Assembly (NCBI RefSeq): GCF_900188275.1
Contig: NZ_FZNY01000012.1
Span: 1 to 64,000 of the forward strand
DNA from: Dokdonia pacifica
GTDB lineage: Bacteria > Bacteroidota > Bacteroidia > Flavobacteriales > Flavobacteriaceae
DNA: 64,000 nucleotides
Direction of reading: 5' to 3'
Position 1 is the stretch's first letter. Each line of letters starts with the position of its first letter. A program made the translations under genes and the position numbers. Under the pieces are notes generated by a model. That model ran no database searches and had not been told where the DNA came from. It was given only the letters and a program-made list of their open reading frames with translations. Of the stretch, positions 53,593-61,144 are shown piece after piece.

Positions 53593-54023
53593 ACTTTAAA
53601 AACTCCTGCTAACTTGCCTTGACAGACCAACTCATTAGCTTGATTATATAATTTTACATGGCACTTTAATTTATTAAACCGAAAGTAATCTACTTCTGAA
53701 ATAACAGTTACTTTTTCATTAGGGTATACCGGTTTTAAAAAAGAAACATCGGCATTTGTAAAAGCCACCTGCATGGTGTGCAAGGATGTTTTATCTCTTA
53801 GTAGGTATATGCCTAAACAGACGAGTCCTATTTGCGCCATGCATTCCGTTAAGATAACACCAGGGGTAACTGGAAAATCTTTAAAATGACCTTTATAAAA
53901 ATAAGATTCTTCTTTAAATATGTACGTTCCTTTAATATATTGTTCAGTAACCTCTTCTATCTCGTTTACAAATAAGAAAGGCTCCGTATAGGGCAATAAC
54001 GCTATGATCTCTTCCGTTTTCAT
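53589..54023 (-). CDS. FabZ-like 3-hydroxyacyl-ACP dehydratase
   Basis: 144-residue hot-dog protein. The active-site sequence is YKGHFKDFPVTPGVILTECM, with His46 and Glu60 matching the FabZ His/Glu pair. Length is normal. It overlaps both neighbours by 4 bp (ATGA-type junctions), so translation is coupled. It would remove water from 3-hydroxyacyl-ACP in the operon's acyl-building cycle. No ketoreductase other than the neighbouring SDR is in the cluster. Confidence 0.88.
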   Translation of the reverse strand: MKTEEIIALLPYTEPFLFVNEIEEVTEQYIKGTYIFKEESYFYKGHFKDFPVTPGVILTECMAQIGLVCLGIYLLRDKTSLHTMQVAFTNADVSFLKPVYPNEKVTVISEVDYFRFNKLKCHVKLYNQANELVCQGKLAGVFKV

Positions 54024-54814
54024 CGTATATGATCTCCTCCATCTACAGGCACAACAGCACCATTAATCCAAGACGCTTCATCTCTACACAACAAGTATAC
54101 TGCATTTGCTACATCTTCTGGAAGTGTAAGTCTACCGTATGGGTTTCGCTCTATTGATTTTTCTTTCATTACATCACTTCCTGGTATTAAACGCAAACTT
54201 TCTGTATCTGTCACTCCCGCTTGAATACAATTTGCTTTGATATGCACTGGTGCAAATTCTAAGGCAATACTCCGTGTAATACTCTCTAATGCTGCTTTAG
54301 CGACTGCCACAGCGCCGTATTGCTTCCAAGCTTTACGACTTCCTTCACTAGTAAATGCAATCACTCTCGCATCTGGTGAAAATAAGTTCGCTTTCGCGAA
54401 AGCGGATACCCAATCATATAAACTGATGGCCATCGCGTCTACCGTACGCATAAAATCGTCATTACTCAACACCGTTCCTTCCTCACTATATAAAGGTTTT
54501 AGGTTTCCTCTTGCCACACTATGAATAAGTGATTTTACTTGGGATGTTCCTACTATTTCTAAAAGCTCTGAAACTACCTGTGTTCGTTTTTCAGCATTTA
54601 AAGCATCGGTATTAAATGCAATTACTTGTACACCAGATAATTTCATCTCCTTCATTGCTTCTTCAAAAACTGCTAAAACACTTCTCCTACTACGATGTAC
54701 GATACAAATATGCATTCCTTCCTTTGCAAGCTTTTGTGCGGTAGCTAGTCCTAAACCGCTACTGCCCCCTAAAATGACTGCCCATTTACCAATATAATCC
54801 TGTTGTGTGGTCAT
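54020..54814 (-). CDS. SDR-family reductase, FabL-like enoyl-ACP reductase
   Basis: 264 residues. The Rossmann nucleotide motif is VILGGSSGLGLATAQKLA (residues 14-31). The catalytic pair is Tyr166 and Lys173 in YGAVAVAKAALESITR, spaced Tyr-x6-Lys as in FabI/FabL enoyl reductases rather than Tyr-x3-Lys of ordinary SDRs. The C-terminal INGAVVPVDGG is standard. I therefore prefer an enoyl-ACP reductase over a ketoreductase. A palindrome copy at 54389-54404 is read as AFAKA at about residues 138-142, next to the active-site helix. It overlaps the dehydratase by 4 bp and lies 7 bp after the type III PKS. Confidence 0.82.
   Translation of the reverse strand: MTTQQDYIGKWAVILGGSSGLGLATAQKLAKEGMHICIVHRSRRSVLAVFEEAMKEMKLSGVQVIAFNTDALNAEKRTQVVSELLEIVGTSQVKSLIHSVARGNLKPLYSEEGTVLSNDDFMRTVDAMAISLYDWVSAFAKANLFSPDARVIAFTSEGSRKAWKQYGAVAVAKAALESITRSIALEFAPVHIKANCIQAGVTDTESLRLIPGSDVMKEKSIERNPYGRLTLPEDVANAVYLLCRDEASWINGAVVPVDGGDHIR
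54389..54404. repeat. CTTTCGCGAAAG palindrome inside the SDR gene
   Basis: Perfect CGCTTTCGCGAAAGCG, translated as AFAKA inside the folded enzyme. Confidence 0.9.
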
Positions 54815-54821
54815 GTATTAT

Positions 54822-55874
54822 TTACCATTTTAATAAAACCCGTTGTGCTGAAAATCCAGGTCCAAAGCTTAACATAATCCCGATATCATTTTTAGGCAAC
54901 TTCTTATCTAAAAATCGTTCTAAAACATATAATACCGTAGCACTACTCATATTTCCATATAAACGTAGGACTTCCTTGGTATCCTCTATATTTTTACCCA
55001 ATTTACCAAAAAGATCTTCTACGGTCTCCACAATTTTTCGTCCACCAGGATGAAAAATCAAATGCGCTACATCTTGAATATTTAGTTTATTTTTTTCTAA
55101 AAAAGGATGTATAATATCTGGGAATTGTTGGGCTATTGTTTCTGGCACTTGTTGATCAAGTATCATTTGCAATCCTGTATTTACAAGCTTAAACCCCATC
55201 ATGTGTTGTGCATCATAAAAATGATACATTTCTGTATCTACTATTTCTGGCCCCGTATCTTCTTCTTTTGAAGATAATAAAACGCAGGCGGCTCCATCTC
55301 CAAAAATGGCTGCACTCACTACATTTACCATAGAAAAATCTGTATGTTGAAATGTAGCTGTAGGGCTTTCTATAGCAATTACAGCGGCTCTCTTTCCTGG
55401 ATTTGCCTTCAAAAACTCATTGGCATATACCACACCAGAAACACCTGCTGCACAGCCCATTTCTGTAACTGGCAAGCGTACAATATCTTGTCTTAATTGT
55501 AAGCTATTAATCAAATAAGCATCTAAAGATGGAATCATAATACCTGTACAACTTACTGTAATAATATAATCTAATGATTGTGACTCCCAATTTGCCTTTG
55601 TAAGTGCTTTTTTAAGTACTTGTTCCCCTAGTTTTACAACTTCGCGTGTGTAAATATCATTTTTTTCTTCAAAACTGGTTGCTGTAAATACTTCTTCTGG
55701 AGACATAATACTATACCGTTTATCTACCGCTGCATTTCCAAAAATCTTTTTTACTTTTCGTTTAAAACGATCGTCCTGTTCGTGTAACCAAACATCAAGA
55801 AAAGGAATAATTTCATCGGTAGTTCTGTGGTATTGCGGAAGTTGTTTTGCTACAGTCGTAATTTTTACATTCAT
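54822..55874 (-). CDS. Type III polyketide synthase (chalcone synthase-like)
   Basis: 350 residues, the usual length. The catalytic triad is Cys141 in VTEMGCAAGVSG, His275 in HLIFHPGGRKIVE and Asn308 in LRLYGNMSSATVLYVL. The C-terminal GFGPG-like loop appears as LSFGPGFSAQ. Such enzymes condense malonyl units onto an acyl starter to give alkylpyrones, alkylresorcinols or similar aromatics. The genes downstream (ACP, KS, DH, reductase) would supply a long acyl starter and the genes upstream (methyltransferase, flavoprotein) would tailor the product. The final compound cannot be told from sequence. Confidence 0.93.
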   Translation of the reverse strand: MNVKITTVAKQLPQYHRTTDEIIPFLDVWLHEQDDRFKRKVKKIFGNAAVDKRYSIMSPEEVFTATSFEEKNDIYTREVVKLGEQVLKKALTKANWESQSLDYIITVSCTGIMIPSLDAYLINSLQLRQDIVRLPVTEMGCAAGVSGVVYANEFLKANPGKRAAVIAIESPTATFQHTDFSMVNVVSAAIFGDGAACVLLSSKEEDTGPEIVDTEMYHFYDAQHMMGFKLVNTGLQMILDQQVPETIAQQFPDIIHPFLEKNKLNIQDVAHLIFHPGGRKIVETVEDLFGKLGKNIEDTKEVLRLYGNMSSATVLYVLERFLDKKLPKNDIGIMLSFGPGFSAQRVLLKW

Positions 55875-56581
55875 AGGGTCTTAATTAACCACAGGTATCG
55901 AAATGCCCACTTCCAAGTAATCTCAGAATGTTTTAATTTCAATTGTTGTGCAACTTTTTTTAGTTCATGTTTTTTAAATCCGCTTGCTATAGATACAAGT
56001 CCATCATTTTTAGCTACATGACTCTTGATAAAAATACGACTAAATAATCTAAATAACTGATAAGCGATTTTACTTCTTTGTAAGTCGTTTATAACAACAG
56101 CAACTTGCGCTAATGTTACAAATTGTTTCATAAAGGAGAGAATCTCCTGATCTTTAAAGTGATGTAATGTTAATGTGCATATGATAATATCACAATGAAA
56201 AGACGTATGATTTATTTTTAATATATCTTTTTTCAAAAAGCGTATATTTTTATAGGAATGAGACATTTCTTCACCCATTACGATGCTTTGCTCGCTTATC
56301 TCTATACCTATAAGTTCTATCTCTAAATTTTCAGATGTAAAATAATCTGCAATAAGACGTAACATCTCTCCATCTCCACATCCTACATCTACGATAGTCC
56401 ATTGCTTTTTTAATGGGTTTTCGTTAAAAATATTACTTAATGCTTTTAGTGTAATACGATTACCCCCTAGCATTCTATTGGTTTTAGAAATATCATAAAG
56501 CGCTTCTTTTAAATCTAATAGAGAAATATCTGGATCATCCATAAGTTCTCTTTCGGTAGCTCTATAGGTCAAGTTTCTCAT
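55871..56581 (-). CDS. SAM-dependent methyltransferase of the type III PKS operon
   Basis: 236 residues with a class I SAM-binding fold: TIVDVGCGDGEMLRLIADYF (motif I), acidic motif II in IELIGIEIS, and IIICTLTLHHFKDQ. The length and HHFKDQ segment resemble small-molecule C- or O-methyltransferases associated with type III PKS genes. It overlaps the genes on both sides by 4 bp, so it is translationally coupled. It probably methylates the aromatic product or a pyrone. Confidence 0.88.
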   Translation of the reverse strand: MRNLTYRATERELMDDPDISLLDLKEALYDISKTNRMLGGNRITLKALSNIFNENPLKKQWTIVDVGCGDGEMLRLIADYFTSENLEIELIGIEISEQSIVMGEEMSHSYKNIRFLKKDILKINHTSFHCDIIICTLTLHHFKDQEILSFMKQFVTLAQVAVVINDLQRSKIAYQLFRLFSRIFIKSHVAKNDGLVSIASGFKKHELKKVAQQLKLKHSEITWKWAFRYLWLIKTL

Positions 56582-57699
56582 AAAGGTGTACCGTGTGTAG
56601 ATTTAATAATTGTTTTAAGAAGGTATGGTGAAGTACTTACGATAGATACTCCCATACGCGTTATTTTTTTGTTTTGCAGTGCATTTTGTATCCAACGTCC
56701 TACTTTAAGTCTTTTTTGAAATGTATGACTCCACTGTTTGGTGTATTGTTGTTCTAATTCTAATCGGCTATATGTATTTACTTTCTGTGTTGTGAGTAAA
56801 CTAGAAATGATCTTTGCACTATGGATTGCCATTGCCATCCCATTACCACATAATGGATGTATTAAACCAGCACTATCACCTACCATAAATATATGGTTAA
56901 GAACGGGTTCTTTTTTGTCAAATGATATTTGACTTATAGCTACTGGTGCTTGAAATGTAATTTGACTATTCTCAAAAAAGGATTTAAGGGCTTTGTTTTT
57001 GTAGAGTACTTTTTGTTGATATTCCTCTATGTTTTTATATGCTTTGAATGACTTATAATCAGCCAGATAACATGCGTTTACATTGCCTGTCTCGACTTTT
57101 GATAATCCACAATATCCACCATTAAAATTGTGAAGTGCTACTAAATCATCAGGGAAATCTGATTTGTAATGTGCCTTTACCCCTAGCCATGCAGATTTTT
57201 TCTTTATAAACTTTCGCGAAAGCGTACTATCCAAATTACTCCGTTTTCCGTGGGCTCCAATTACATAATTTGCTATATATTCTTGATGGTCATTTGTAAT
57301 TACTTGAAAATGATTCTCTTTAAAAAGTATATGAGCAACTGTTGCTTGTATTACCTCAACACCTAAAGCTATAGCTCTTTTTACCATTATCTCATCTAAG
57401 GCATACCTACTGATACCAAATCCTCCTAAAGGAAGTGTAATATCTAATGTATTGCCAGATAGGCTTGAAAATTGAAATTTTTCAATCTTTTTTGCTTGAT
57501 GGTTATAGGGGTGAACACCCAGAGATTCTAAATAAGAAAAGACTTCATTAGATACATATTCTCCACAAACTTTATGTTTTGGGTAGGTGTTTTTTTCTAT
57601 GAGAACAACGTTAATGTTTTCTTTTGCGAGATGAATAGCACTTGTGAGTCCTGCAAGACCACCTCCAACAATTAAAACCTTGATTTGTTTTTGATTCAT
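56578..57699 (-). CDS. FAD-dependent oxidoreductase (geranylgeranyl-reductase-like)
   Basis: 373 residues, first gene of the type III PKS operon. The FAD-binding motif is VLIVGGGLAGLTSAIHLA (residues 8-25) and the second motif MVGDSAGLIHPLCGNGMAMA lies near 275-294. KVCGEYVSNEVFSYLESLG is typical of the group that includes geranylgeranyl reductases and aromatic hydroxylases. A hydroxylase or ring oxidase role on the polyketide is most likely. A palindrome copy at 57211-57224 is read as TLSRKFIKK. The start is the ATG at 57699, after a 314-bp non-coding region that probably holds the promoter. Confidence 0.85.
   Translation of the reverse strand: MNQKQIKVLIVGGGLAGLTSAIHLAKENINVVLIEKNTYPKHKVCGEYVSNEVFSYLESLGVHPYNHQAKKIEKFQFSSLSGNTLDITLPLGGFGISRYALDEIMVKRAIALGVEVIQATVAHILFKENHFQVITNDHQEYIANYVIGAHGKRSNLDSTLSRKFIKKKSAWLGVKAHYKSDFPDDLVALHNFNGGYCGLSKVETGNVNACYLADYKSFKAYKNIEEYQQKVLYKNKALKSFFENSQITFQAPVAISQISFDKKEPVLNHIFMVGDSAGLIHPLCGNGMAMAIHSAKIISSLLTTQKVNTYSRLELEQQYTKQWSHTFQKRLKVGRWIQNALQNKKITRMGVSIVSTSPYLLKTIIKSTHGTPL
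57211..57224. repeat. CTTTCGCGAAAG palindrome, shorter copy in the flavoprotein gene
   Basis: CTTTCGCGAAAGCG preceded by AAA, so one arm is truncated. Translated LSRK. Confidence 0.8.
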
Positions 57700-58013
57700 A
57701 TATAGTTACACATCATACAAAGTAGTCGTTAATATACTAATGAATTACACTAAAGATAACATAGTCATCCATCTTTTCTGAATCTATTGTTTAGAAAAAT
57801 ATGAGTGTATAAATCAACCAAAAAGCATAACTTTTTAGTAATCAACATTTAATATAAAATTCGCAATTTTTAGTCAATTTTGTTAATTATTTGATAAATA
57901 ACACTTTAAAACTAGCATATTTTAAACATAAAACAGAAAAATTGATTTTTTTTTACAAAATAAAATGTAAATTAGAGACTCAATATTAACACTATACATA
58001 CATCAAAATATAC
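57700..58013. other. Divergent regulatory region between the PKS operon and the cysteine-rich peptide locus
   Basis: About 314 bp, very AT-rich, with an A/T homopolymer run around 57945-57960. I see no strong hairpin, repeat or RNA gene. Confidence 0.5.
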
Positions 58014-59630
58014 ATGCAGGATCAATTATTTAATATTCTTGACAAATTATTAGTTACTAATAAGATTAGACTGAACAAAGAAGAATTAAAACTTCAATTA
58101 TTAAGTCACCCTTCTTATCCAAGTTTACACGCATTAACTGGAGTCTTAAAGCACTTTGGGGTTCCTAACCTTGCTTTACAAGTACCTACAGATCAAGATA
58201 CATTAGATCAATTGCCTCCAACTTTTATAGCGAATGTGAATGGTGATAAGGGAATGCACTTAGCATTTATTGAAAAAAAAGGGAGTTCTATTAATGTCTA
58301 TACAGATCACAAACAGATAAAAACGATATCTAATGATGCATTTTTTGAGGTATGGGATGGTATTATTGTTGCTGTAGAGAAAGATGAAACTATTCGGGAA
58401 GAAAAAGGATCTAATGCTTCTAAAATATGGCAGTGGGCATTTATAATTATAGCATTAGGTGTTGGAATTGCACTTTTAAATAAAGCGTTAGTATTTGAAG
58501 GCATTCACTACTTTTTAAGCGCTATTGGATTAATTTTAGGAGTACTTATTGTAGGACATTCGTTAGGATTAGAATCTAGTAGTACAGCCAGTATTTGTAA
58601 TCTCTCTGAAAAAACAAGTTGTGATGCTGTTTTAAATTCTAAAGGAGCAAAAATAGGAGGTTTATTAACGCTTAGTGATGCTAGTATTATAGCATTTGCA
58701 AGTTATACACTCGTATATTGTTTTTCATTACTAGGAGGTATTTCTATTAATGGGGTTATCGTTGCATTGTCATTTTTAGCAATCCCATTTGTTTTATACT
58801 CTATCTACTATCAAGGTAGTGTTTTGAAGAAATGGTGTCCATTATGCTTAGGTATCGCTTCTGTTCTTATACTTCAAGCAGTAGCTGCGCTTGTAACAGG
58901 AAATAGTACTGCTTTCTTGTCTATAGGTTTAGAAGAAATTGTGCTTTATGCACTAAGTATTGTTATTGTTGTGAGTTTATGGTTTATGATAAAACCATTA
59001 TTACATAAAAAGGTAGCATTAGATAAATTAAAAATAGAAAGTAATAAATTCAAGAGAAACTTCTCTATTTTCAATACGTTATTAAAAGAGAACGATAGCA
59101 TTACAAATGATCTTGAACTTCCGAAAGAGATTGTACTAGGTAATAGAGATGCTTCATTAGAAGTTGTACTAGTAACAAGTCCTTTATGCTATTACTGTAA
59201 ACAAGCACATACAGATATTGAAAACATATTAAAACAGACGAGTAATGATATCAAAGTTATTGTTCGATTTAATGTAAATGTAGAAGATACTGAAGGCGAA
59301 GGGTTCCAAGTAACTTCTCGTTTAATACATGCTTATAATACCGAAGGTGAACTTGCATGTATTAAAATGATGCATGAAGTATATGAAAGTGATGTTGATC
59401 TAAAACAATGGTTGAAAAAACAGCAAGCTTTAGATACTGATTATAGTGATGTTCTCAGTGCTCAAAAAGAGTGGTGTACACAAAACAATATTAACTTCAC
59501 TCCGGCTCTTTATATACAAGGAAATCAATTCCCAAGAGAGTACGATAGAAATGATTTACCATTATTTATAGAAGATCTCATTGAGCAACAACAAAGTCAA
59601 GAAATAGATAGTCCAATGATGACTTCCTAA
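58014..59630 (+). CDS. C39-like (Cys-less) - VKOR - thioredoxin fusion membrane protein
   Basis: 538 residues in three parts. Residues 1-125 resemble a C39 peptidase fold (LLSHPSYPSLHALTGVLKHF; GMHLAFIEKKGSSINVYTDH keeps a His), but there is no Cys at all before residue 195, so it cannot be a cysteine peptidase. Residues about 140-335 are a VKOR domain: membrane helices, loop cysteines Cys195 and Cys203 (SICNLSEKTSCDAV) and the active site WCPLC with Cys275/Cys278. Residues about 340-530 are a thioredoxin-fold domain with CYYC at 392-395. VKOR-Trx fusions oxidise thiols in exported proteins using quinone. The four cysteine-rich peptide genes directly downstream are the obvious substrates. The Cys-less C39 part may bind their leaders. 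Confidence 0.88.
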   Translation: MQDQLFNILDKLLVTNKIRLNKEELKLQLLSHPSYPSLHALTGVLKHFGVPNLALQVPTDQDTLDQLPPTFIANVNGDKGMHLAFIEKKGSSINVYTDHKQIKTISNDAFFEVWDGIIVAVEKDETIREEKGSNASKIWQWAFIIIALGVGIALLNKALVFEGIHYFLSAIGLILGVLIVGHSLGLESSSTASICNLSEKTSCDAVLNSKGAKIGGLLTLSDASIIAFASYTLVYCFSLLGGISINGVIVALSFLAIPFVLYSIYYQGSVLKKWCPLCLGIASVLILQAVAALVTGNSTAFLSIGLEEIVLYALSIVIVVSLWFMIKPLLHKKVALDKLKIESNKFKRNFSIFNTLLKENDSITNDLELPKEIVLGNRDASLEVVLVTSPLCYYCKQAHTDIENILKQTSNDIKVIVRFNVNVEDTEGEGFQVTSRLIHAYNTEGELACIKMMHEVYESDVDLKQWLKKQQALDTDYSDVLSAQKEWCTQNNINFTPALYIQGNQFPREYDRNDLPLFIEDLIEQQQSQEIDSPMMTS

Positions 59631-59725
59631 ACGTATATTATATTAAAGACATACGATTAAATGTCTATAAATGTTTAATCACTTATTAATTTTAAAACTT
59701 AATTACTTGATATTGAATAAAATAT

Positions 59726-59750
59726 ATTTTGTTAATCCCTATAATACAAA
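59726..59750 (+). promoter_or_regulatory. Promoter-like block, copy 1
   Basis: TTTTGTTAATCCCTATAATA plus CAAA, repeated exactly at 60018-60042. In both places the pseudoknot-type element begins about 5 bases later, so this is the likely promoter of the leader transcript. It does not match TAnnTTTG, so the assignment rests on duplication and position. Confidence 0.45.
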
Positions 59751-59755
59751 CGCAT

Positions 59756-59790
59756 AGACACATTCCTGAGTGTCTTTAAAATGTTCAGGA
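59756..59790 (+). promoter_or_regulatory. H-type pseudoknot leader element, copy 0 (before the relic gene)
   Basis: Stem 1 is AGACAC (59756-59761) with GTGTCT (59770-59775). The loop sequence TCCTGA (59764-59769) can pair with TCAGGA (59785-59790), and an A-rich strand lies between. The element ends 25-26 nt before the GTG of the relic. Confidence 0.65.
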
Positions 59791-59815
59791 TTATTAACTT
59801 AATATTTTTATTGTT

Positions 59816-59926
59816 GTGAAGAAGTTAAAAAACCATCATAGGGTACACTCTTTTAGTACTCTTAAAAAGAAAGAAAGAACACTTTTCAGACTCATCCTGA
59901 AGGAGAAACAGATGTATCATTTATAG
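59816..59926 (+). pseudogene. Decayed copy of the cysteine-rich peptide gene
   Basis: A GTG-started 36-codon frame reads VKKLKNHHRVHSF then unrelated Lys-rich sequence. The first six codons match the leader MKKLKN of the four intact genes. The upstream 90 bp (promoter-like block and pseudoknot-type element) matches too, but the rest of the leader, the VNGG end and all cysteines are missing. I infer a relic of a fifth precursor. A short leader peptide with its own role is less likely. Confidence 0.5.
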
Positions 59927-60017
59927 CTGCTCTAATAGTACGCTATATATTCTTTTTTCAAATACAACCTTATATATAATACATAAGAATGCAAATCTTG
60001 CATTCTCGCATAGACTA

Positions 60018-60042
60018 TTTTGTTAATCCCTATAATACAAAG
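60018..60042 (+). promoter_or_regulatory. Promoter-like block, copy 2
   Basis: Exact repeat of 59726-59750, placed just before pseudoknot-type element copy 1. Confidence 0.45.
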
Positions 60043-60046
60043 GAAT

Positions 60047-60079
60047 AGACAGTTATCTGAATGTCTATAAATACTCAGA
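60047..60079 (+). promoter_or_regulatory. H-type pseudoknot leader element, copy 1
   Basis: Stem 1 AGACA (60047-60051) / TGTCT (60062-60066). Stem 2 TCTGA (60056-60060) / TCAGA (60075-60079), with an A-T pair replacing the C-G pair of the other copies, a compensatory change. It ends 25 nt before the ATG at 60105. Confidence 0.65.
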
Positions 60080-60104
60080 ATTATTAACACAATATTCTAT
60101 TATC

Positions 60105-60308
60105 ATGAAAAAATTAAAAAATCTTAAAGGAGCTGTAGCTTTAGATAAAGCACAGCAGAAAGAAGTAAATGGAGGTGCAAAACTATGCAATGGTAACTGT
60201 GCTGGAAGACCTAATGGAGCTCGTTGCTATTACCAAGGACACTGTGGTTGTCCAGGAGAATGCTCTTCAAGTTCTCACGGCTTTGAAGGCGGATGTATTC
60301 CTTATTAA
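60105..60308 (+). CDS. Cysteine-rich peptide precursor 1 (GG-type leader)
   Basis: 67 residues. The leader MKKLKNLKGAVALDKAQQKE is followed by VNGG (residues 21-24), the double-glycine form typical of Bacteroidota ribosomal peptide precursors. The core carries seven cysteines spaced C-x3-C-x8-C-x5-C-x-C-x3-C-x10-C and ends IPY. The last spacing is longer here (SSSSHGFEGG) than in the other three copies. Core motifs GRPNGAR and GHCGCPGEC are shared. It is followed by a weak inverted repeat (60317-60356). I infer an exported disulfide-rich peptide; bacteriocin or signal function is not shown. Confidence 0.85.
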   Translation: MKKLKNLKGAVALDKAQQKEVNGGAKLCNGNCAGRPNGARCYYQGHCGCPGECSSSSHGFEGGCIPY

Positions 60309-60426
60309 AAGGTTTAGGGTAATGAATTAACAATCTATGACGGTTTAATTTATTACCCACTAGAAATCACTTAATCAATCATATTTTTTGATCTATTACT
60401 TCAATATACATTCATCTTGAAGATAC

Positions 60427-60465
60427 AGACATTGCGATTCCAGATGTCTTAAAATAATAGGGAAT
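60427..60465 (+). promoter_or_regulatory. H-type pseudoknot leader element, copy 2 (most diverged)
   Basis: Stem 1 AGACAT (60427-60432) / ATGTCT (60444-60449). Stem 2 ATTCC (60437-60441) / GGAAT (60461-60465). The stem 2 sequence differs completely from the other copies yet still pairs, and the element again ends 25 nt before its ATG. Confidence 0.62.
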
Positions 60466-60490
60466 AGTAACAAACAAAAAAATTAGAATT

Positions 60491-60676
60491 ATGAAAAGTT
60501 TAAAAAATCTAAAAGGAGTTCAAGAATTAAACAAAGCGCAACAAAAAGAAGTAAATGGAGCTAGAATAGGTTGCTCAAGTAATTGTAGCGGAAGACCACA
60601 AGGATCACGATGTTATGCCGGTGGTCATTGTTTATGCCCTGGCGTATGTTTAGGCGGAGGATGTCTTCCATTATAG
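60491..60676 (+). CDS. Cysteine-rich peptide precursor 2
   Basis: 61 residues. The leader MKSLKNLKGVQELNKAQQKE is followed by VNGAR, so the second glycine is replaced by Ala. This departs from the strict GG rule and could affect cleavage. The core keeps all seven cysteines (C-x3-C-x8-C-x5-C-x-C-x3-C-x4-C) with GRPQGSR and GGHCLCPGVC, and ends LPL in place of the aromatic end of the others. It has the most diverged leader and leader RNA of the set. A strong terminator follows (60688-60729), so it is likely its own transcript. Confidence 0.85.
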   Translation: MKSLKNLKGVQELNKAQQKEVNGARIGCSSNCSGRPQGSRCYAGGHCLCPGVCLGGGCLPL

Positions 60677-60687
60677 TATAAGATCTA

Positions 60688-60729
60688 AAAACATTCAGAA
60701 CTAAGTAATATAGTTCTGAATGTTTTTTT
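60688..60729 (+). terminator. Terminator of peptide gene 2
   Basis: AAACATTCAGAACTA / TAGTTCTGAATGTTT stem with a 7-base loop and a run of T. Confidence 0.9.
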
Positions 60730-60787
60730 CATGGCTATATAAGACTTTCAAACCATTTATATACAACCATCAAAAAACTATCGATAT

Positions 60788-60821
60788 AGACATGACCCTG
60801 AGTGTCTTTAAACTATTCAGG
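60788..60821 (+). promoter_or_regulatory. H-type pseudoknot leader element, copy 3
   Basis: Stem 1 AGACA(T) (60788-60793) / (G)TGTCT (60802-60807). Stem 2 CCTGA (60797-60801) / TCAGG (60817-60821). It ends 25 nt before the ATG at 60847. Confidence 0.65.
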
Positions 60822-60846
60822 ATTAACTAACATAAATTTTTATCTC

Positions 60847-61035
60847 ATGAAAAAATTAATGAATTTAAAAGGAGCTACGTCATTAGACAAAGCGCAACAA
60901 AAAGAAGTAAATGGAGGACTTCGCAAACTATGTAATGGTAATTGCTCTGGAAGACCAAATGGATCTCGTTGTTATATGGGTGGTCATTGTTCTTGTCCTG
61001 GAGATTGTATAAGTGGAGAATGTATCCCTTGGTAA
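60847..61035 (+). CDS. Cysteine-rich peptide precursor 3
   Basis: 62 residues from the ATG at 60847. A GTG at 60802 is in frame but lies inside the RNA leader element, and the ATG aligns with the other copies. The leader MKKLMNLKGATSLDKAQQKE is followed by VNGGLRK. The seven-cysteine core has GRPNGSR and GGHCSCPGDC and ends IPW. Spacing is C-x3-C-x8-C-x5-C-x-C-x3-C-x4-C. It is followed by a nested hairpin terminator. Confidence 0.87.
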   Translation: MKKLMNLKGATSLDKAQQKEVNGGLRKLCNGNCSGRPNGSRCYMGGHCSCPGDCISGECIPW

Positions 61036-61050
61036 GATAATGCAATCTAT

Positions 61051-61090
61051 AACATTCAAACTTAGGTAACGCTACCAAAGTTTGAATGTT
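61051..61090 (+). terminator. Terminator-like hairpin after peptide gene 3
   Basis: AACATTCAAACTT ... AAGTTTGAATGTT with an inner GGTA / TACC stem. The T tail is short. Confidence 0.75.
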
Positions 61091-61144
61091 AGTTTTCCTT
61101 ATAAGATACTTAAAGCAACATTCTTTTAAAATCTTATAAAAGAT

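Larger units (their letters stand above)
59631..60104. other. Leader/relic region of the peptide locus
   Basis: Contains the pseudoknot-type element copy 0, a decayed peptide gene start and a second copy of the promoter-like block. The 25-base stretch ATTTTGTTAATCCC followed by TATAATACAAA occurs at 59726-59750 and again at 60018-60042. Confidence 0.6.

Noticed and set aside
54020-54814. SDR as the ketoreductase of the PKS operon
   Set aside because: The Tyr/Lys spacing is x6, as in enoyl reductases, not x3; kept as an enoyl reductase with moderate certainty.
60802-60846. Upstream GTG start for peptide gene 3
   Set aside because: The GTG lies in the 3' arm of the leader-RNA stem, and the ATG at 60847 aligns with the other three precursors.
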